Shown piece after piece: positions 59,426-64,000 of a stretch of 64,000 nucleotides of DNA; within the stretch, counting starts at the first letter, position 1, and every line of letters begins with the position of its first letter. The position numbers were made by a program, and so were the translations under genes. Origin of the DNA: Ureibacillus sp. FSL W7-1570 (GTDB taxonomy: Bacteria > Bacillota > Bacilli > Bacillales_A > Planococcaceae); NCBI RefSeq assembly GCF_038593265.1, contig NZ_CP151979.1:2921001-2985000 (forward strand), given 5' to 3'. A model generated the notes under the pieces. That model saw only the letters and a program-made list of their open reading frames with translations, did no database searches and was not told where the DNA came from.

Positions 59426-62047
59426 ATGGCTAACCAACCAAAGAACTATAAAAAATTCGTAGCAACAGCTGCTACAGCTACATTGGTTGCAAGCGCAATC
59501 GTTCCTGTTGCTTCAGCTGCCAGCTTCTCTGACATCGAAGGCAACACTCATGCTGATGCAATCAAAGCTTTATCAGACGCTGGTATCATCAAAGGTTATG
59601 AAGATGGTACATTCAAACCAAACGCAGAAATCAACCGCGGACAAACTGTTAAGTTATTAGGCCGTTGGTTAGAAACTAAAGGCTACAAAGTTCCAGAAAA
59701 CTGGAATACTGTACAACGTTTCAACGATCTTCCAGTAAACGCTGCTGACTCTGAATTAGTAAAATACGCTGCATTAGTTAAAGATGCTGGCGTATTCAAC
59801 GGTTCTAACGGCAACCTAAACTATAACCAACCAATGCAACGCCAACAAATGGCACTTGTATTAGTACGCGCTATCAAAACTGTAGAAGGCATTGACTTAA
59901 TTAAAGAATACAAAGATGCTGGATACACTTCTAAAATCAAAGACTTAGACAAAGCTTACTCAACTGAAAACGTTGAAGCAATCACTGCTTTAGAATACGC
60001 TGGTATTACAGTTGTAGAAAACTTCAACCCAACAAGCGCAATCACACGCGGTCAATTCGCTTCATTCTTAAACCGTACAATCAACTATGAAGCGCCAGTT
60101 AAGGAGCTTAAAGTTGTATCTGCAGAAGCAATTAACGCAAAACAATTAGTAATTAAATTCTCTAAACCAGTTAAAAAAGATGATGTTGTAGCACCTGAGA
60201 CTACTGGTACAGAAACTAAAGATACTTTAGTTAACGGTAAAATCTCTCTTACTTCTTTAGATGGTAATGCTGTAGCTATTAACGATGCTAAAGCAGAACT
60301 TTCTGAAGATGGAAAAACATTGAAATTAACTGCTACTGGCAACGAAGTATTTAAAGGTCGTTATGACATTAAAATTGATCTAGGTGCAATTAAATCTAAA
60401 GATAATGAAGAAATCGAAAAATTCGAAGCTACTATTAAAGCAGAAGATAATACAGCTCCAACAATTGTAGGAACTGAAAAAGTTACTTCTACTAAATTTA
60501 AAGTTAAATTCTCAGAACCAATTAAATCTTTAGGTACTTATACTTTCAAAGTTGGAGATAAAGATATTGCAACAGGTGGAAATGGTGTAATGGTAAGTTT
60601 CACACCAGGTAATGACTATGCCGAATTCACTTTAGGTAGTGATGTAGAAGCAGGACAAACTGTTGTTGCAAAATTCGTTGGTGTACTAGATTATGCTGAT
60701 AAAGTAATTTCTCCAAACCCAGTATCTGTTTCTTTCACTAAAGGTGCAAAAGACGGTGTAGCACCAACTGTAACTAGCATCACAGTTGTAAGCGGAAAAA
60801 CTTTAGAAGTTAAATTCTCAGAAGAATTAGCTGCAGTACCTACAATTAAAGTTGGTGGAAATACTGCAACTGTTGAACAAGATAAAAATGATAAAACTAA
60901 ATACATCGCTACATTAGCAACAGCTGTATCAGGACTACAAACAGTAGTTATTGAAGCACCATTTACTGATCTAAGCGGAGAAGTTCAAAATGATAGCTAT
61001 TCAAGAGCAGTGAACTTCAGCATTGATACAACTGCTCCAAAATTAGTATCATCAACAGTTGAAACTGGTAGTGATAATGCTCAATACCTAGTATTAACAT
61101 TCGATGAAAATGTTGAAAAAGGTTCTGTAACTTCTATCACAGTAACTGGTAAGAAAACTAAAAACTATATCACTTCAAATCTTACTCAAGTAAATATCGG
61201 TGATACATCAAAACTTCAATTCTCTAGCGAGAATAAAAAAGTTGTTAAAATTGCAATTGCTGACTTACTTGGAGCTAACGACGAAGAAGGTGCAGTATTT
61301 GAAATTACTGTAACTGGTAATAATCCATTAGTACAAGACGAAAGTGGAAATACTGGATTAAAAGAAGTTAAATCTTCATTCACTCGCGTAAAAGATGGTT
61401 CTGCTCCTACAAAAGCTCCAGCAACAATTGACAAAACTTATGATGGCAACGGTGTAAAAGTAGAAGGCAACAATACACTAACAGTTAAATTCGAACAGGC
61501 TGTAGACGGAGCTACTGCTACTAATCCTGCAAACTATGTAATTGAAAATGCAGTTGTAGAAAAAGCTGAACTTGGTTCTGACGAAAAAACTGTTACATTA
61601 ACATTGAAATCTGGCTCAGTTCAAGATACTGGAGCTCGTCAAATTACTATTAAAAATGTAAAAGCTAAAAACGGAACTGCAATGGAAGTATACAATACAG
61701 TTGAATCACTTAATGAAAACGTACTTCCAACATTACAATCTGCACAAATTACAGCTGTAGATGCAGGAACAAATTCAACAACAATCGTTTTCACATTCAG
61801 TGAAAATGTTAAAACTGACGGAGCAGCAGTTACATTTGACGTTAAATCTGGTACAACTACTGTTGGTACAGCTACAATTGCTAATGATACTACAGCAGAT
61901 ACTAAAACACTTACAGTTACAATTAACGCTGCAGTAACTATCGATCAAATTTCTACTGGATTAACATTAACTAAAACATCAGGTGATATAGTTGATGCAG
62001 TTGGAAATAAATTCGATGTAGGTACTGGAATCTTAATTAAACAATAA
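59426..62047 (+). CDS. S-layer protein with three SLH domains
   Basis: This is a secreted surface protein of 873 residues. A 31-residue signal peptide (ATLVASAIVPVASA, cut before or after Ala) precedes three SLH domains at about 32-75, 92-140 and 150-215 (FSDIEGNTHADAIKALSDAG; GIIKGYEDGTFKPNAEINRG; ITRGQFASFLNRTI). SLH domains bind pyruvylated wall polymers. From 220 on, five or more Ig-like/Big domains follow (KVKFSEPIKSLGTYTFKV, LVLTFDENVEKGS, TIVFTFSENVK). GAGGAGG precedes the ATG. Codon choice is narrow and AT-rich, as in very highly expressed genes, and unlike its neighbours. The wecC, tagA and mnaA genes fit its anchoring system. Confidence 0.95.
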   Translation: MANQPKNYKKFVATAATATLVASAIVPVASAASFSDIEGNTHADAIKALSDAGIIKGYEDGTFKPNAEINRGQTVKLLGRWLETKGYKVPENWNTVQRFNDLPVNAADSELVKYAALVKDAGVFNGSNGNLNYNQPMQRQQMALVLVRAIKTVEGIDLIKEYKDAGYTSKIKDLDKAYSTENVEAITALEYAGITVVENFNPTSAITRGQFASFLNRTINYEAPVKELKVVSAEAINAKQLVIKFSKPVKKDDVVAPETTGTETKDTLVNGKISLTSLDGNAVAINDAKAELSEDGKTLKLTATGNEVFKGRYDIKIDLGAIKSKDNEEIEKFEATIKAEDNTAPTIVGTEKVTSTKFKVKFSEPIKSLGTYTFKVGDKDIATGGNGVMVSFTPGNDYAEFTLGSDVEAGQTVVAKFVGVLDYADKVISPNPVSVSFTKGAKDGVAPTVTSITVVSGKTLEVKFSEELAAVPTIKVGGNTATVEQDKNDKTKYIATLATAVSGLQTVVIEAPFTDLSGEVQNDSYSRAVNFSIDTTAPKLVSSTVETGSDNAQYLVLTFDENVEKGSVTSITVTGKKTKNYITSNLTQVNIGDTSKLQFSSENKKVVKIAIADLLGANDEEGAVFEITVTGNNPLVQDESGNTGLKEVKSSFTRVKDGSAPTKAPATIDKTYDGNGVKVEGNNTLTVKFEQAVDGATATNPANYVIENAVVEKAELGSDEKTVTLTLKSGSVQDTGARQITIKNVKAKNGTAMEVYNTVESLNENVLPTLQSAQITAVDAGTNSTTIVFTFSENVKTDGAAVTFDVKSGTTTVGTATIANDTTADTKTLTVTINAAVTIDQISTGLTLTKTSGDIVDAVGNKFDVGTGILIKQ

Positions 62048-62065
62048 TTCTAATACCTATAATAG

Positions 62066-62100
62066 GCGGGAATAGTTAAGTCTAACTATTCCCGCTTTTT
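62066..62100 (+). terminator. Terminator of the S-layer gene and intron target site
   Basis: GCGGGAATAGTTA at 62066-62078 pairs perfectly with TAACTATTCCCGC at 62083-62095, followed by five T. The group II intron begins at the next base. Group IIC introns insert right after terminator hairpins, so this is both terminator and target. Confidence 0.95.
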
Positions 62101-63986
62101 GTGCGCCCGGCATGTACATGAACTATAGGGTGTAAGTCCCGAACCCCGAAGACAGAAGTAGAGGTTAGCCAAGAGCAAGGGTGTCCGTGGTGACGCGGAA
62201 TCTGAAGGAAGCTGGAGGCAAAACACCGGTCCGAGGAACACGAACCTCATATAAGGCTAGGTATGATTGAGTGAGTTTGCAAAACAAAACAAAGCTCTTT
62301 CTGTCGAAGGTCATATCGAGTAGATGAGGCGGATAGATGGTGTGAAAGTGCATGTACTTACCCGGGGAGGTCTGGCGGATAGGTGAAGTACGCTTCATAA
62401 CCTACTTAGTGATAAGTAGCTGAACCGTCAGAAGTCAGCAGAGGTCATAGTATTAGTTGGTCTAGAACAACTAAGAAGGACCGAACAATTAAGAGAGAAT
62501 AGCCCTTGGCATTCAGTGAGTCATGATGAAAACAGAAAACGTAGTACCTCACTTGAGGAAGGAAGCGGTGAATCCCGTGGGGGACCTCTTGGAGGGTGGA
62601 GTGACCACTGGCATAAAGAGAACAGCTATTCACGGAAGGAGAATAACGATGCTTTTGAATCAAATCCTGTCACGGGAGAACATGCTTCAAGCACTAAAAC
62701 GTGTAGAACAGAATAAAGGAAGCCACGGAGTAGATATGATGCCCGTACAAAACCTACGACAGCACATAGTCGAAAACTGGCTATCTATTAAGGAGGCAAT
62801 TCTCAAGGGAACTTATGAACCAATGCCAGTCCGCAGAGTCGAAATCCCGAAACCTGACGGCGGTGTTCGTTTACTAGGAATCCCTACCGTAACAGACCGT
62901 TTGATTCAACAAGCAATCGCCCAAGTACTTTCAAAAGTGTATGACCCTACATTCTCTGAAAACAGCTACGGATTTAGACCAAACCGAAGTGCCCATGATG
63001 CGGTGAGGAAAGCGAAAGAATATATAAGAGATGGACATCGATGGGTTGTAGATATGGACTTGGAGAAATTCTTTGATAAGGTCAACCATGACAGATTAAT
63101 GGGTACACTCGCGAAGAGAATCCAAGATAAACCATTACTGAAATTGATTCGTAAGTATTTACAATCGGGAGTCATGATTAATGGTGTGGTGTCAAGCACA
63201 TTAGAAGGAACTCCACAAGGAGGACCATTAAGTCCGCTACTATCTAACATTGTACTAGATGAACTAGATAAAGAATTGGAAAGAAGAGGACACAAATTCG
63301 TTCGATATGCGGATGACTGTAACATTTACGTGAAAAGTAAACGAGCAGGACTTCGCACAATGGCAAGCATTCAACGATTCATTGAAGGAAAACTACGACT
63401 GAAAGTAAATGAAAAGAAATCAGCGGTCGACCGTCCATGGAAACGTAAGTTTCTAGGATTTAGCTTTACCTATCATAAAGAGCCAAAGGTTCGTATCGCA
63501 AAAGAAAGCCTTAAACGAATGAAGAATAAAGTTCGTGAAATCACATCACGCAAGATGCCCTACCCGATGGAATACCGCATTCAGAAACTGAATCAATATC
63601 TAATGGGATGGTGTGGATATTTTGCGTTAGCAGACACCAAATCTATATTCCTTGAATTAGATAAATGGATTCGTAGAAGACTTCGAATGTGTCTATGGAA
63701 GAACTGGAAGAAACCGAAAACAAAGATACGCAACCTTATTCAACTTGGCGTACCACAATGGCAAGCGTATGAATGGGGAAATACTCGGAAGAGTTATTGG
63801 CGTATTTCAAATAGTCCAATATTACACAGAACCCTTGGTAACTCCTATTGGAGAAACCAAGGGCTGAAAAGTCTTGAAGCTCGTTATGAAAACTTGCGTC
63901 AATTATCTTAATTGAACCGCCGTATACGGAACCGTACGTACGGTGGTGTGAGAGGACGGGAGTTAATCGCTCCCTCCTACTCGATT
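62101..63986 (+). mobile_element. Group IIC intron with reverse transcriptase
   Basis: The element starts GTGCGCCCGGCATG, the group II 5' consensus. Ribozyme domain I to IV sequences in the next 400 bases (GGGTGTCCGTGG, GGAATCTGAAGGAAGC, GAGGAACACGAACC, ACCCGGGGAGGTCTG) are those of the Oceanobacillus-type IIC intron. The reverse transcriptase gene sits in domain IV. Domain V at about 63914-63948 has CCGCCGTA pairing with TACGGTGG and the CGC triad typical of IIC, and domain VI follows, ending near CTACTCGATT at 63986. The 3' boundary is uncertain by one or two bases. It looks complete and probably active. Confidence 0.93.
62649..63911 (+). CDS. ltrA: Group II intron reverse transcriptase/maturase
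   Basis: This intron-encoded protein helps the intron fold, splice and copy itself into DNA. The 420 residues show RT0 (ILSRENMLQALKRVEQNKGS), RT1-2 (RRVEIPKPDGGVRLLGIPTV), RT3 (DMDLEKFFDKVNHDRLMG), RT4 (EGTPQGGPLSPLLSNIVLDE), the catalytic YADD near 218-222 in FVRYADDCNIYVKS, and a maturase X domain with LNQYLMGWCGYFALADT. No HNH endonuclease domain follows, as usual for class C. ATG 62649 has AAGGAGA at the right distance; a longer frame back to 62523 is ribozyme sequence. Nothing appears broken. Confidence 0.95.
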   Translation: MLLNQILSRENMLQALKRVEQNKGSHGVDMMPVQNLRQHIVENWLSIKEAILKGTYEPMPVRRVEIPKPDGGVRLLGIPTVTDRLIQQAIAQVLSKVYDPTFSENSYGFRPNRSAHDAVRKAKEYIRDGHRWVVDMDLEKFFDKVNHDRLMGTLAKRIQDKPLLKLIRKYLQSGVMINGVVSSTLEGTPQGGPLSPLLSNIVLDELDKELERRGHKFVRYADDCNIYVKSKRAGLRTMASIQRFIEGKLRLKVNEKKSAVDRPWKRKFLGFSFTYHKEPKVRIAKESLKRMKNKVREITSRKMPYPMEYRIQKLNQYLMGWCGYFALADTKSIFLELDKWIRRRLRMCLWKNWKKPKTKIRNLIQLGVPQWQAYEWGNTRKSYWRISNSPILHRTLGNSYWRNQGLKSLEARYENLRQLS

Positions 63987-64000
63987 GGGTTCTTTGTCAA

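Noticed and set aside
62523-62648. An N-terminal extension of the intron reverse transcriptase
   Set aside because: This stretch belongs to the ribozyme; the ribosome-binding site and family start point to 62649.

Overview
The window reads as chromosomal DNA from a low-GC, Gram-positive, motile, endospore-forming member of the Bacillales. The gene order (pyrG, ywjG, spo0F, fbaA, tal, murZ, glpX, rho, rpmE, tdk, prfA, prmC, spoIIR, ywlC, mntP, ywlE, rpiB, ywlG, glyA, upp, mnaA, atp operon, ywzB, murAA, spoIID, spoIIQ, spoIIID, mbl, flhO, flhP, fabZ, ywpF, ssbB, ywqA, ywqB) follows the Bacillus subtilis chromosome closely. The S-layer protein with SLH domains and the cell-wall polymer genes point to the Lysinibacillus/Ureibacillus group of Planococcaceae. 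That placement is inference, made without any database search.

Layout: 1-16 kb holds nucleotide, glycolytic, peptidoglycan, translation-termination and early sporulation genes, then an arginine phosphatase, a chemoreceptor and a small cytochrome c. At 16.6-18.7 kb there is a convergent pair of lipoprotein genes of unknown function. From 19 to 31.5 kb come rpiB, ywlG, glyA, upp, mnaA and the complete atpIBEFHAGDC operon. From 31.6 to 41.4 kb come murAA, spoIID, spoIIQ, spoIIID, mbl, flhO, flhP and fabZ. From 41.6 to 55.2 kb the region is more accessory: small unknown genes, ywpF, ssbB, a SNF2 helicase with a SWIM-finger partner on the minus strand, an IDEAL-domain protein, an unusual flagellin and a NERD-domain protein. 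From 56 to 62 kb come wecC, tagA and the S-layer gene, which fit one theme together with mnaA: UDP-ManNAc and UDP-ManNAcA for a secondary cell-wall polymer, and an SLH protein that would bind such a polymer. The window closes with a nearly complete group IIC intron inserted directly after the S-layer terminator.

The most striking feature is a family of seven intergenic tandem arrays, about 4.2 kb in all. Most are built from 21-base units, and two have 60- and 43-base periods. Each array has its own version of a short core, such as ATCCGCACCAAA or ATCCGAGCAAG. Most lie just downstream of a terminator. One array shows higher-order 168-bp (8 x 21) repeats, and the 21-base period equals two turns of B-DNA. 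I know of no described element that matches; whether they are protein-binding arrays, mobile minisatellites or something else is open.

Other non-coding signals worth attention are a DnaA-box cluster in front of ywlC, a possible three-stem leader before wecC, a 22-bp hairpin between flhP and the next gene, a 12-bp hairpin in the atp leader, a possible small RNA upstream of the S-layer gene, and a 31-codon membrane-peptide gene with a perfect ribosome-binding site.
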